A DNA stretch of 64,000 nucleotides from Thalassia testudinum. Lineage: Eukaryota; Streptophyta; Magnoliopsida; Alismatales; Hydrocharitaceae. Below, in pieces: positions 42,842-55,589 of this stretch (the stretch's first letter is position 1; each line of letters begins with the position of its first letter). The stretch is from NCBI GenBank assembly GCA_037157565.1, contig JAZHRO010000012.1:59511501-59575500 (forward strand). The letters are read 5' to 3'. The notes beneath the pieces were generated by a model. It was not told the DNA's origin. It searched no databases and worked only from the letters and a program-made list of their open reading frames with translations. Made by a program: the position numbers and the translations under genes.

Positions 42842-44022
42842 GGCAACGGATTTGTTTTGTCACCTCCATTCCACATTCATTCTCACATCGTTTAATGCCT
42901 TATTTTCCTTTTTACTCGACGATTGCAGGAATGCGGCGCATGGACGGCGAAGCGACGCATCCCACGACGGTAGCAAGGGAGTAGGCGCCTCGAGGACCGA
43001 TAGTGAGTAACCTCTCTCTCATTGATTGCTTGCATGAAAAAGCTAAAAAAATCATAAAAACTGAAAAAAATTGGCGTGGTGAATGATTGCTTGACCCACA
43101 TTCTTAACACATCACCCTACAAAAAAATGTACACTCTAATATGCTGAATAAATTCTTGGAGTGTTCTTTTCTTTTTCTCTTGAGTGGTGTTTGCGAAGCC
43201 ACCATGAGTTGACCTGGGCCACACCACTCAACCCTAAAAACTGACTCATCTAATAGAAGCTGCACGATCTTTAGGATGAGCACACTAGGGTTTTAGAGCC
43301 TCTACAAAATAAAAAGGAAATCTACTTTCACCAAGTTGTGTGTAGAACTTGACATGCCCACTGAAACTTGTCTGAAAGCATTAAGACACGTCAACCCTAA
43401 AAAGCACTAAAGTAAGGATGAAACACTAAAAGACGCCACACCTTAAAAATCCTTGCTTGAAAACCATGTTTTGATAAAAGCACACACTTTGAAGTGGAAA
43501 ATTAAGAGGCACCACCCCAATCAATGCCTCATCACATCACCCTAAGCACAAGCACTATCCTAACCCATTAAAACTAAGTAGACGTGCCCTAGGCAGGACT
43601 GAGTTCAGTCTCAAAAGGCGAGGTTTTGTTCGCTAGGCACTTGGCTTTCATTCCCTTGGTAGAATCTGGTGGCTAGGCTGCGGGGCAGTGTCAAACGACC
43701 GCGGTTGTGGGGTCTATGGAACCGGAGGCGCAAGCCAAAGGAAGAACCTTCCCTGCAATCCCCTCATAATCAACCTGGCCAGATTAGCCTTGGGAAGGGG
43801 AGTCCAGTGCTTACGGACTTGATCACCCTTTACGAGATTTCTAGGTCTCCTAAGGAATACACCATAAGGACTAGGCTTGAGTGCTTGATTGAAACACACT
43901 TCTCTCATCTGTCGCCCTCCGCATTCCCTCCTGTTCTTCCCTAGTGTATGCACGGGAGACGCTCACTGCGTCCCGAGTTGCGTGTTTTGGGGCAGGAATC
44001 TAGGCGACGCAATTCTGTTAAC
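42842..44022 (+). other. Athila-2 5' leader
   Basis: About 1.2 kb. A 90-codon frame (43669-43944) ends TAG two codons before an ATG at 43948 in the same phase as gag. Its product has no feature I recognise, so it is treated as leader or a chance upstream frame. AC-rich stretches with many CACACC/CCCTAA words fill 43230-43560. Confidence 0.55.
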
Positions 44023-47000
44023 ATGGCTGAACCTAGGGTAGATGAGGTCGAAGATCAACCCCCACCTGATGCTATGGCCATCATCCAAGCTCAAATCAAT
44101 GCTAACCATCGGCTGCAGCAACAACAAATCCAAACCATCATGCAAGCCATACAACGGTTACAGAACCCACCAGAACAACCACCACCACCTTTCCAAAACA
44201 TACCAGGGCAACCACCACTTGATTTACTGCCATTTCAGGACCAGCTAAGACCCCTCCATGATTTCTATAACCCTTCTGCCATTAGAGTCGAGCCACACCT
44301 TAGGATCCCCGAAGGGGGAGATGATTTTGAGCTAAAACCTAATGTATTAAGTCTAATCCAGAGCCACTTTCATGGAAGCTCAAATGAGGACCCCTTTCAG
44401 CACCTAGAAGATCTCGACCGCATAGCAAGAACAGTAAAACCTAGGAACATTAGCCTTGACATTGTTCTAATCAAGATGTTCCCTTTCTCATTAAGAGACA
44501 AGGCTTCTCATTGGCTTGGAACCCTAGGTAGACCCATCACCACTTGGGAAGAACTGAGGCATGCATTTTTAAAGAAATTCTTCCCCATAGGAAAGACCAA
44601 TGCCCTTAGAAGAGCTATCACTACCTTCACACTCCAGCGTGGGGAACAATTTCATGAGGCGTGGGAAAGATTCAATGAACTTTTGAGGAAATGCCCACAC
44701 CACGAAGTTCCAAGGTGGCAATTGGCCCAGATCTTCTACCACGGTCTGGACAGCAACCTACGGAACTTTGTCGGTGCCTCATGCGGGGGAAACTTCCTAA
44801 ACAAAGACGAGGAGAGAGCGTTTGAGCTCTTTGAGTCTATGAGCGAGAATTCGCTCAACAATGCCTCCATGAACCAGTTTAATAGGTCCAGTCAACCCCG
44901 TGGCGGGATTTATGAGGTGCAAGCAAATTCTGGAATGGTTGACATGGACATCATTGCCAAAAAGTTGGATTGAGTGGAATTGGTGGACAAAAAGATTGAT
45001 GAGCTACTAAACCAGACCAGGAACCCCTTGCAGACTTTCTCCCTAGCAAAGGGACCACATAATGTCGACCTGGTCCAACCCTTCACCCAACTAAACCTGG
45101 AACAACCCCTGACCACATTCCAGGGAGGGACCTTTGCTCCCTCGACCCTTGATTACTCCCTTCCTTCTTCATCAACATCAGCTATTCTAGAAGATGTGCA
45201 AGCCGTCCAAGGATATGCGAAACCTGACCCTTTCTCCAACACTTACAACACCGGCTGGCGTAATCACCCTAACTTCGGTTGGACAAACCAGAAACCACCG
45301 CAATTCCAAAACCAACCCAGGCCAAACCAACAGCCACACTTGCCCCCCTATCAGCAAGGACCACCAGCAAGACCCCAATATAACCAGAATAGGGCAGCCC
45401 CTCCCCCACAAAACCAAATGGACACCCTAATAAAGATGATGGCTGACATGAACCAAAAACATCAGGAAGAAATGGCCTTAGTAAAGGGACAGTTAAGCCA
45501 ACTCTTGGACTGTAAACAACAAGGATCTCTACCTTCCCAACCACAACCGAACCCGCGAAACATAATTAACAGAGGCTCCAATTCGCAAGGGTTCCAAGGC
45601 AACCCCGGGCAAGCTCACATAGTCCAGCCAGCCCCACAAACACCTCCTGGGTTTGGCGCTTCTTCATCCTCATCTTCTCAAGGATCACCCCATGGCCCCA
45701 ATGCCTCTGCGAATGCTATGACCTTGAGAAGCGGCACCAAAACCCAGGATCCCAAATGGCCGACCCTCCCCGAGACTTTACCTGCTGAAATACCCGACTT
45801 AGAAGAGACACCAACCAAGGACCCAGACATGGAACCAATCCACATTCAGACACCCTATCCTGAGGCCTTGGAAATAATCAAGAAAAAGAAGAATACTATG
45901 GAAACTGAGGAGCTGTTGGAAATTTTTAAGCAAGTACAGATTAATATTCCGCTCCTAGAAGCTGTCAAACACATCCCCGCTTACGTTAAGTTCTTAAAGG
46001 ATGCCTGTACACCCAAGCGTAAGCCGAGACCTCAAGCACCTAGGAAGGTTGTACTCTCTGAGCAAGCCAGTTCCGTGATATCAAGCAACCTTCCACTCAA
46101 ACGAACTGACCCAGGAGCGCCCCTGATTTCCTGCAATATCTGGGACATGACATTTGATAGAGCGCTCCTGGACCTAGGTGCTTCTATCAACCTAATTCCC
46201 ACAACCTTATACCACCAATTTGGTTTTGGGGAGCTAGCACCAACCCCTGTCACCATCCAGCTGGCTGATAGATCAGTGAAAACCCCAAAGGGGGTTGTCG
46301 AGGACGTGATTGTACGGGTCAAGGACTTCTATTTCCCGATCAACTTTTTGGTGCTCGACATGGAAGTCCCTGAAAAATTACAGAACGCACCCATAATCTT
46401 AGGCAGACCTTTCTTAGCTACGGCTAAAGCGAACATCGATTGCGACACGGGATGTATGGAAATCACCTTCAGGGACAGGAAAATGCATTTGGATATCTTC
46501 CGGGCGACAAAGTCTTTTGATTGCGATTACATTGAGGAACATGATCCCGTGGAAACTTTAATCGAGGAATGCCTCACCCTCAGTTCTGTCTCAGACCACC
46601 AAACCCATAGTGACGGTTCCGACTCGTCACCCTGCTTAACCATGGACCTCTGTAAGGCTGAGAACCATCACATGACACCATTTGAAGAGATTGATGTTGA
46701 TCAACTCCCGCCATTTCCATTCCCTTCAACTGTGGTCCCACCTGCACCTGAACTTAAACCATTGCCCGAGAATCTCAAGTACATCTTCTTGGGACCTGAC
46801 CAGACCTTCCCAGTGATTATTAATTCCCATCTAACCAAGGATCAGGAACTAAGGTTGACTGCAACTCTTTCAGAACATCGGGCCGCCATTGGTTGGACCA
46901 TCTCGGATTTAAAAGGAATTAGCCCCACCTATTGCACCCACAGGATTTACCTAGAAGACAGGGCCCGACCTTCCCGCCAGATGCAGAGACGATTAAACCC

Positions 47001-49638
47001 TAACATGCGGGAGGTTGTTAAAAAAGAAATTATCAAGTGGCTTGACGCCGACATCATCTACCCTATCTCTGATAGCCCCTGGGTGAGCCCCACTCAAGTG
47101 GTTCCAAAGAAGGCTGGGCTCACCGTTGTCACTAATGATCATGGCGAATCCATCCCCACCCACACTTCCACCGCATGGCGGGTGTGTATTGATTATAGGA
47201 AGCTTAATGAAGCCACTAAGAAGGATCACTTCCCCTTACCATTCATTGACCAAATCCTTGAAAGATTGGCAGGGCAGAAGTATTTTTGCTTCCTGGATGG
47301 ATATTCAGGATATAACCAAGTCGCAATTGCTCCGGAAGATCAGGAAAAGACCACATTCACTTGCCCGTATGGCACGTTTGCATTCCGTCAAATGCCGTTC
47401 GGGTTATGCAACGCACCTGTGACCTTCCAGCGTTGCATGCTAGCCATTTTTTCAGAAATGGTGGGTGAATACTTAGAGGTCTTTATGGATGATTTCTCTG
47501 TATTCGGGAATTCATTCGACCATTGTTTGAGCAACTTGGAGAAAATCCTGAAACGATGTATCGAGGTTAACTTGGTGTTAAGTTGGGAAAAGAGCCACTT
47601 TATGGTTCAAGAAGGAATTGTCCTCGGACACATCGTTTCGCATAGGGGCATCGAGGTAGATCGAGCTAAGGTTGATTTAATTTCCAAACTTCCTCCACCT
47701 AGTTCGGTCCGACAGATTCGATCCTTCCTAGGACATGTTGGCTTCTACCGAAGGTTCATCAAAGACTTTTCCAAACTTTCCAAACCCTTGACCGACCTTC
47801 TAGCCAACGACGCCACATTCCACATGTCTCCTGATTGCATCTAGGCTTATCACACCCTCCGGGACTTAGCCTCCACCGCACCTGTACTTCAACCCCCAGA
47901 CTGGTTCCAGGACTTTGAGATTATGTGTGACGCATTAGATTTTGCCATAGGCGCTGTCCTGGGACAAAAGCAAGACAAGAAGCCCGTGGTGATCTACTAC
48001 GCGAGCAAAATGTTGGACGAGGCCCAACGTAATTATACGGTCACAGAGAAAGAGTTGCTCGCTGTAGTCTTTGGACTTGAAAAATTCCGATCATACTTGC
48101 TGGGATCCCACGTGACTATTTACACCGACCATTCAGCCATTCGGCACCTATTGGCCAAAAAGGACGCAAAACCCAGGCTCATCAGATGGATCCTGCTTTT
48201 GCAGGAATTTGACCTGGAAATCCGAGACAAAGCCGGATCAAAAAATGTGGTGGCTGACCACCTGTCGAGACTTCATCCAGACCACATTGGACCCTCCCTA
48301 CCTCTATCTGATACATTCCCTGATGAACACATCCTAGCCGTGCAAGACAAGAAAATGCCATGGTATGCTGACTATGTCAATTACCTGGTTATAGGACAAA
48401 CCCCGCACAGCTGATCCAGACAGCAACGGGACAGGTTCTTGGCTGAGGCCAAGCACTATTTTTGGGATGATCCCATGCTGTTTCGCCTCTGTACTGATCA
48501 GAACATCAGGAGGTGCATCCCCAAAGATGAAGTTCAGAGTGTGCTTTCCTTTTGTCATGACCAAGCATGTGGCGGCCATTTCTCTGGCAAGAAAACAGCT
48601 GCAAAAGTTTTACAGTCTGGATTTTATTGGCCGTCCCTATTTAAGGATGCACACATCTTTGCCAAGACTTGCTCACGATGCCAAACACTAGGGACCATGA
48701 CCAAGAAAGATATGATGCCCCTTCAGCCCATTTTGATTGTCGAAATTTTCGACGTTTGGGTTATCGATTTTATGGGCCCCTTTCCACCATCCAACGGCTT
48801 CGAGTACATCCTGGTCTCGGTAGACTATGTTTCCAAATGGATTGAAGCCGTCGCCACCCGACGATGCGATCACAAGACGGTCATGGACTTTGTGAAGAAG
48901 AACATCTTTTCCCGGTTTGGAATACCCAAGGCCATGATCAGTGATGGTGGAAGCCATTTTATCCATTCCCAGTTTCGTGCCCTATTTAGAAAATACGGGG
49001 TAAACCACCGCATTGCCACCTCGTATCATCCACAAACAAATGGGCAGACTGAGGTCTCAAACAGACAAATCAAGAACATTTTACAGAAGACTGTGAGACC
49101 TGACAGGAAAGACTAGTCCACACGACTTGATGATGCCCTGTGGGCATACAGGACCACTTTTAAGACCCCGATAGGCATGTCGCCTTACCGCTTGGTCTTT
49201 GGCAAAGCTTGCCATCTCCCTGTCGAATTGGAACACCGGGCTTACTGGGCTGTCAAGCAATGTAACATGGATCCCCAGTTATCCGGTGCACAGAGGACGC
49301 TTCAATTATCTGAGCTCGAAGAAATTCGTCGAGACGCCTTTGACAATAGTCGACTGTATAAGGAGAAAATGAAAGCCGTCCACGACCGACTCATTCATAG
49401 AAAAACCTTTGAGCCAAACCAACAAGTCTGGCTATTTGATGCACGCCTGAAACTCTTCCCAGGGAAACTTAGGTCTAAATGGACAGGACCATTTCAGGTG
49501 GTCAAGCCCTATTCCAATGGGGCAGTTGAAATCGCGGATCTTAATACCAGGCACACCTTTACAGTCAATGGTCAAAGATTGAAGCATTTCCTAGCCCAGA
49601 TACCCCCTAAGGAAAGTGTCACCCTTGTTGAGGGCTGA
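44023..49638 (+). pseudogene. Athila-2 gag-pol polyprotein, four in-frame stops
   Basis: One frame without indels. ATG 44023 (MAEPRVDEVEDQ) is preferred over the in-phase 43948 because Athila-1 gag starts the same way. Gag core 44370-44870, Pro/Gln linker 45030-45770, protease near 46160 (ALLDLGASINLIP), RT 46840-47700 with intact FMDD at 47482-47493, RNase H 47910-48260, integrase zinc finger 48535-48690 and D,D,35E core 48760-49080, GPF-K C-terminal part to 49638. Stops: TGA 44971, TAG 47842, TGA 48412, TAG 49114. By comparison with Athila-1, each is one transition from CGA, CAG, TGG and TGG. All catalytic motifs remain, so it is a young corpse. No zinc knuckle, no env. Confidence 0.92.
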
Positions 49639-49648
49639 CACCAAGCAC

Positions 49649-49696
49649 CGCCCAGCTGGAGGCGTTAAACTCAGCGATTCCTGGGAGGCAACCCAG
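49649..49696 (+). promoter_or_regulatory. Twin hairpins directly after the pol stop
   Basis: Hairpin 1 CGCC / GGCG at 49649-49664 (8-nt loop); hairpin 2 CTGGG / CCCAG at 49681-49696 with loop AGGCAA; 16 nt between them; 10 nt after the stop. See the Athila-1 copy at 9698-9745 for the covarying stem. Confidence 0.7.
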
Positions 49697-50984
49697 AGGA
49701 TTCAGACTGATCTGGTAGTTTACGTCACTCAGGTACTATCTTTTTGAACCCTTTTGCATCCATGTATCTACCAATGAGGACATTGTCCAACTTAAGCATG
49801 GGGGGATGGTAAATTGCATAATCCTGAGCTTAATTAATCAGTCTGAATGAATAAAAAAAAAAATTGAATTTAGGAAGAAAACTGAGGCATTAGAAACTTG
49901 TCAATAGTGGGAAATAATACAAAAGGAACTTGAACACTTAGACTTTTCAGGCCTTCAGGCTTAATCAGCCCTGGTGTCCTTTAAAATATGGATTTAGCGG
50001 CGAATCCTTGCAACTTTAAGCTATTCTAATCCACCTACTAAATAAGGTAATAAGTATACGACTTATCAACTCACCCTCTAACTCAGGAAAACTTTGAGTC
50101 TAAGCATCTGCACACATTTTTGCACAAACTCACTTCTTGGAGATTTTGATAGAAATTGGGTAGCTAAAGAACTCTCTAGGGTGGTATGGCTGGCAAGTTG
50201 TCGTGGGTAACAGCCCATTGGCAGGTTATCCAGAACCCAGCCACAAGCCATTTCTTTTTCGCTGCCTCTAGGTACATTTGAGATTAGGGAAGCCACCTAC
50301 GAAAAAAAAAGAAAAAGGAAGAAGAAGAAAAGAAAATAAACCACACTTCACCGCACAAGTATGGCTGGCAAGTGATCGTGGGTAACAGCCCATTGGTCGG
50401 TTGTCCAGAGCCCAACTCAATAATTGCACAAAAAAAAGACCAAAACACCTAAAGAAGAAGCGGGGAAGTAGTACAAGCCGGGGAGATATACACTGGAAAA
50501 TCCTTGTGTTGACCCCAAGTAAAATGAATGTAGGGAGAAAGCAACCAATCGAACAAATACACCTTCAGGCAAAAATTTATTTTCTTTTCCGGTCACCTAG
50601 AGGCGTAGAAACTCGAAGTCTGTCTCAATTACCGTTAAGTGAGTCTATCACAACATTCACACCAAGATGCTTAGCACTTAGGGTTTGACCGAGTTTTGGG
50701 TGGATTAGGTAGCCGTAAAAAGTTACCAACCCACACTGAATTCCGAAAATTCTAAAAAGACATATATAGATATATACGTATACATATGTACAGTTATATA
50801 TACAAAGCAAGGATTCGGGCGATTCGTATTTTGGCAGACACCCGGGCGCTGCTTAGTCTTTGTAGATTAAGATCTTCGTATATTTCCTCTTATTGACAAG
50901 TAACGAAGTACCTAAGCAATTACTTCTTGAATTCTCCAAGGAAATAAAGGCTAGAATAAACCTTACTAGGGACTAGCAAGGAGT
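49697..50984 (+). other. Athila-2 3' non-coding region
   Basis: No supported gene. Contains an internal purine tract AAGCATGGGGGGATGG (49793-49808) preceded by CAATGAGGACATTG, an A-rich/GAAGAA run (50305-50335), a duplicated 57-bp motif and an AT-rich tail (50755-50810). Confidence 0.6.
50184..50415 (+). repeat. Duplicated 57-bp motif GTATGGCTGGCAAG...
   Basis: Copies 50184-50240 and 50359-50415 share GTATGGCTGGCAAGT, CGTGGGTAACAGCCCATTGG and GGTT-TCCAGA, with the A-rich run between them. Athila-3 has both copies too (59944-60005 and 60114-60172, minus). The core resembles the triplicated motif of Athila-1 (10686-10834). Confidence 0.75.
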
Positions 50985-50997
50985 AAGCATGGGGGTA
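50985..50997 (+). other. Polypurine tract of Athila-2
   Basis: AAGCATGGGGGTA directly before the 3' LTR; equals the Athila-1 tract but for one base. Confidence 0.85.
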
Positions 50998-52398
50998 TGA
51001 TAACACCACGCAAGGGGGTAGTAATTAGGTTGAATATGGCCCATCTTTAGAATAAAAGGCACAACATAAAGTAGAATAGGAGCATTGCATGCATCAAGTA
51101 CCAAGATTGCTTATAGACTGTATTAATAGCCATTTGTTTAAAGCATTTGTCAAAGCAGGCCTCAGATGAGCAATCGGACCGCACGGATGGATTCAGAACG
51201 ACGAACGGAGTCCAACGGACTCAAGATCGGCCAAATCCGACATCCGGAGCTCCCACAATGGGCCCAAGAAATCCTGACCGTTGATCTGGAGATCAACGGC
51301 CCAGAGAGCGCCACGTCGCCTCGCCCCTGCCACTCGTACACCCCTCAAGCCAGCCAAGGACGAATCTCGGCGTTGATCTTCGATCGAACGGCCGAGATCC
51401 GTGCGCTCGCCCCGCGGTCGCCGCGACAAAATGCGGGCGTGGCACAACGGTTAGCGCGCGCGCTCCGCATCGCAGCGACGCGCGTTCGAGCCGTGCGGAG
51501 CTGAAATCGAAGGAGAGCGTCGAGCGCGGACAAAATTGGGCCGCCCGATCAGCAGCGGGCAGCCAGGATCGCACCACGCGGCGCGACGACAGCTCCCGAG
51601 CGCCCACGCGCGCGCGCATGCCGGACGGAAATGCGCGCACATGCGCGCCCGATGCGCGATCTCAGCGCGGGCGCAGGAGGATCTCAACCGTCCGATCTTC
51701 GATCGGACGGTTCTCATTCAACGTCCACAAATCGCACATGGAGAGAGAGCGGGGCGGGCAGCTGACCGGCTGCAGGAGGGCTTCACCGACATATCTGGAA
51801 GCGGTTTTATCGACATTCTGGATGTCGCTAAAGCACATTCTTCTTTTAGGAAGCCCTTAACTCTATTTAAACCCCCTTCTACCACCATTCAAGGCATCCT
51901 CTCCCACTTGCAACTACTCCACTTCTCTCTTAGCTAGCTTAGGCACTTTTGTAATCGCCGGAGACGACGAGCCACCGATGGAGCCTCCTCCACCACCGTG
52001 GCTGCCTCGTCGCTCTCCACATTCTCTCTCTACCTCTCTCTCTCTCTTTTAAGCTTTCATTTACTTTTGTTGAAGCTTGTATTTAATATTGTAAACCATG
52101 AATGTATGTTTAATGAAATTATTTTTCGTTCAATCACCATTTTAATTTCTGTTCAAAGTGCATGATCAAAACCAAGAGCTTTCTAACCCTAAACTCTCTC
52201 TCGCTCTCGCTTTTCAAAATCGTCTCTTTCGCAAGCAAAACTCCGCCTTTTTCGTGACAACAAGTGATAAACAAAATCCGATTTCTACTCCTCCCTGAGA
52301 CCGACACTCGGACTCACCTCCGTTCACTTCTTTTAAAACCGACGTATCAAGTGCAACTACAACGACACCTCTTAACACACACGCACGAGACCACGTCA
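50998..52398 (+). repeat. Athila-2 right (3') LTR, 1401 bp
   Basis: TGATAACACC to ACGTCA; near copy of 41415-42818. The 12-bp palindrome AACCGTCCGATC / GATCGGACGGTT (51686-51712) is perfect here. Confidence 0.95.
51433..51502 (+). other. tRNA-like segment, right LTR copy
   Basis: A box TGGCACAACGG (51440-51450), B box GTTCGAGCC (51484-51492), 44 bases apart. The T-arm stem is kept through a G-T wobble (GCGCG / CGTGC), loop TTCGAGC unchanged; the D stem has one A-C mismatch. Confidence 0.55.
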
Positions 52399-52498
52399 CT
52401 CTTCTGCGAGTGGTTATTTCTTTTTTCAAATATTGATTAGTCGATTTTTCCACCACATAAAACTGCAAACGACTTTAAAGCGAACAATCGACTCGTCA
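52399..52498 (+). mobile_element. Solo LTR S, right part
   Basis: The last 100 bases of the solo LTR that starts at 39819, ending CTCGTCA, followed by the duplication GCCAC (52499-52503). Confidence 0.8.
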
Positions 52499-54603
52499 GC
52501 CACCTCCTCCTAAGGATGTGGAGGGGGAGTCCTCCGTGGGACAGGCGAGCTGCAGCAACGCAGGATGAGATGGAGGGGGAGGGGGTGATCCTCTACCACC
52601 CCACCCCCCTCAGACACTACTGAGCATGAGTCCTCCCTGCCAGGAGGTGCACCCGTTCCCCTGTTGCGGCTCCACCACGAGCTGTTCGCCTAGTTCCGAA
52701 AGCTAAAGCCCTCCTCTTTCAAGGGGGAGGTGAGCCCGTCTGAGGCAGAGGACTGGCTAGAGCAGATAGAGAAGATCTTCGACATGCTCCACCCTCCTAC
52801 AGAGTGCCGTGTGGCCTTTGCCACAAACCAGCTGGAGAGTGTGACCTACAGGTGGTGGAGGGTAGTCAGAGGCCAGGAGGGGAGAGAGCCGTCGTAGGAC
52901 CGGTTCATGGTGCTCTTCTGCGAGCAGTACTTCCCACAGACCTAGCAGGACCAGAGGAGGCGGGAGTTCCACACTCTTCGCCAGGGGGCGATGACGGTTA
53001 GCGTGTACTGTACGCGTTTCTTGGAGCTGTCACGCTTCGCCCTGTCTGTTGCGTCTACAGAGGAGGAGTGCCTGTGGAGGTTTACTGAGGGCCTTCGGCT
53101 TGCTATACGGGGGTATGTGAAGCCCCTTAAGTTACCTACCTTCTCCCGCATGGTCGAGGTGGCCATGACCTATGAGGAGACCAACCCGACTGCGCGTGAC
53201 ACTGACGGAGGAGGATGGAAGAGGCCCTACCAACCTGGGCACTCACAGGGCCGTTAGGAGAGGAGGCACATGGTGCCCACGGGGGAGTCGTTCCGCTCTG
53301 TAGGGTCACTAGTGGCCTTTGGGGGCCCCAGACTGGGGCTAGTTGCCTGCACCAGACCCCTGCCCAGTTACTAGCAGGGACAGACTAAGGGAGGAGGCCG
53401 TGCCCCTCTCTGCTACTAGTGTGGCCAGCCGGGCCACATGAGGAGGGACTGCCTATTTAGAGTTGGAGCATACCAAATGCTCCCAGCACTGAGTATTAGA
53501 GGCCGATCTGGCAGCTGCAATTACTAGGCATGAAGGAGAGGATAGCAGTCACAAGTAAGGGTACCGACCAGCTGCTTCTTGCTTGACCCAGAGCATGGTT
53601 GCTTTTTCCGCACCTAAGGCTGAGGGACGTGTCAATGCCTTGACTGACAGAGATGCCAGAGCTTCAGGTTCCGTGATGGCAGATATGGTTATAGTTTTCG
53701 GTAGATTAGTTTACGTGCTTTTTTATTATGGTGCCACGCATTCCTTTGTCTGCACGAGTTTGCCATCAGTTTGGTGCTGAACAGTACACTGTTAGAGGAT
53801 CTGTTCCTGATTGAGGCCTAGGTGGATAGTTGGTTGTCTTAAAGGAGGTCTTCATGGACTGTGAGGTTACTATAGGGGGGACACAGTCTTCCTGCTGACC
53901 TGATTGTGATCCAGATGGAGGATTTCGATGTGATTCTAGGGATGGACTGGCTGTCTGCCTATCACGCCTTGGTGGACTGATTCAGGAGGAAGATATTATT
54001 CTCCATACCTAAGCTACCTCCCTTTGAGTTCCACGGCCAGTTGATGGATGGGGGTTTCAGGTGCATCTCTGTGCTTCGGGCAGCGAAGTTGCTAAATTAG
54101 GGGTGTGAGGGCTTCTTAGCTTGTGTTGTAGCAGAGCCTAGCCCTGTAGTTGACTTACAGAGTGTCCTGATGGTCTATGAGTACCCCACGTCTTCCTAGA
54201 GGAGATACCAAGACTACCACCTGAGCGTGAGATCGAGTTTGAGATCTCCTTGGTACCAAGGATCAGCCCCATCTCCATTGCGCCGTACAGGATAGCTCCA
54301 CTTGAGCTGCGAGAGCTCAAGTCCCAGTTGTAGGATTTATTAGAGAAGGTCTTCGTGAGGCCCAGTGTGTCCTCGTGGGGGGCCCTATTTTATTTGTGAA
54401 GAAGGATGTCACCCTTCGACTTTGTGTTGACTACAGACAGTTGAATTGGGTCACAGTCAAGAACAAGTATCTGTTGCCCCACATTGACGACCTCTTTGAT
54501 TAGTTGAGGGACACCATGGTATCCTCCAAGATAGACCTGAGGTCGGGTTACCATCAGCTAAGGATCCGGGAGACCGACGTTTCCAAGATAGCCTTTAGTA
54601 CAT
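52499..54603 (+). pseudogene. T3 gag-protease-RT, continued and truncated
   Basis: Continues gag from 39818: acidic linker, TAG at 52691-52693, gag domain 52740-53190 (ending KPLKLPTFSRMVEVAMTYEE), zinc knuckle C-X2-C-X4-H-X4-C at about 53411-53452 with a TAG inside it, protease remnant YGATHSFV (53727-53750; the catalytic Asp is replaced by Tyr), and RT from about 54180 to [14 protein letters not shown] (54540-54575). Several stops and frameshifts. Homology ends abruptly at about 54603, before the RT catalytic box; RNase H, integrase, chromodomain and 3' LTR are gone. Elements with this gag and primer site are Tekay/Del chromoviruses. Confidence 0.85.
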
Positions 54604-55589
54604 AGTAAAGTGTGTAAAATTTGTATGCTATAGTAGGCATCTTTAACAGTCATAGTAAAGTGTGTATAGATTCTACTTCATAGACCATTTATACTGTTGT
54701 TGGCGGCATTTGAAATCCTTCAAGCATCATCCAAAATGTTGTAGTCATCATTCATAACCACCAACATAATGCTACCAACATTCTGAAATTTGTACTGCTG
54801 CTGGCAGTATTGTTAACAAATTCGTAATACTACTAATAGTATTATTAAGAACTTCATAGTATTGCTGGTAGCAATGTTAATAACTTCATAGTACTATTGC
54901 CAGCATTCACTTACCTGCATAAGATTGTTCTACTTTGTAACAATGACAGCATTGTTAGGAAATTCATAGGACTTCTTGAGACCGTTAACTGAATGAAGTA
55001 TTCCACGATAAATCTCCACCATCATAGGGATAAAATATACGAAAGTTGATAGTTGAACAAATGATCATAGATGGACATATGCTAATATATATAAAATGAT
55101 CATAGATGGACATGAGAGTTTTTATGAGATAATGAGATATACATAAAAAAGGTGAAGTTAGTTACCATTAACGTAGTTACGTAAAGAACATTGTTTATAA
55201 CACCATCAGTAGGAGTGACCACCAACGCAACTTACTGGAAGCGTACGATGGTGCGAACGCATCCTGCCAACAACACCAGCAATCCTGCCAACAGTAGCTA
55301 CTTTCGTCGGTCTTGCACAAAAATGGAAAGAGGCAGACCTGAGGATTGCAAAACTATACCATTATATAACAAGTTGGTTTGTCTTAAGCTACTACTGGCA
55401 GGTTGGTAGGTGCTGTTGGCATTTACTTACCTTCTATTGGCAATAAAAATTAAAGTAGTTGAAGATGGTGTAAGCACAATGTTAAGAACTTCATATTGTT
55501 GTTTGCAACATTTTTTAACTACATGAGACTATTGGCAACATTTAGTTACTTCGTTAAGTGAATGAAGCATTCCATGATAACTCACTCTC
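54604..55589. repeat. Repeat-rich stretch with TGCC/GGCA palindromic motifs
   Basis: Short words of the form CTGCTGGCAG, CTGGTAGCA, TTGCCAGCA, CTGCCAAC and TTGGCA recur about every 40-60 bases in both orientations, often beside AACTTCATAGTA. CATAGTAAAGTGTGTA is repeated at its start (54601 and 54650). No frame. Dense short motifs in both orientations are usual near ends of CACTA-type DNA transposons, but no CACTA terminus was found. Confidence 0.5.

Larger units (their letters stand above)
41415..52398 (+). mobile_element. Athila-2: complete Athila-like retrotransposon, 11.0 kb
   Basis: LTR 41415-42818, tRNA-Asp primer site 42824-42841, leader, gag-pol 44023-49638, 3' non-coding region, polypurine tract 50985-50997, LTR 50998-52398. 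Target duplication is imperfect: TTCTT (41410-41414) versus CTCTT (52399-52403). LTRs differ at about 2 of the first 140 bases and more in the CpG-rich middle. A different family from Athila-1 (LTR half as long, no shared LTR sequence) but the same lineage in pol. No env-like gene. Confidence 0.93.

Noticed and set aside
43669..43944. 90-codon upstream frame in phase with Athila-2 gag
   Set aside because: No counterpart in Athila-1 and no recognisable domain; most likely leader sequence. Kept only as a remark.
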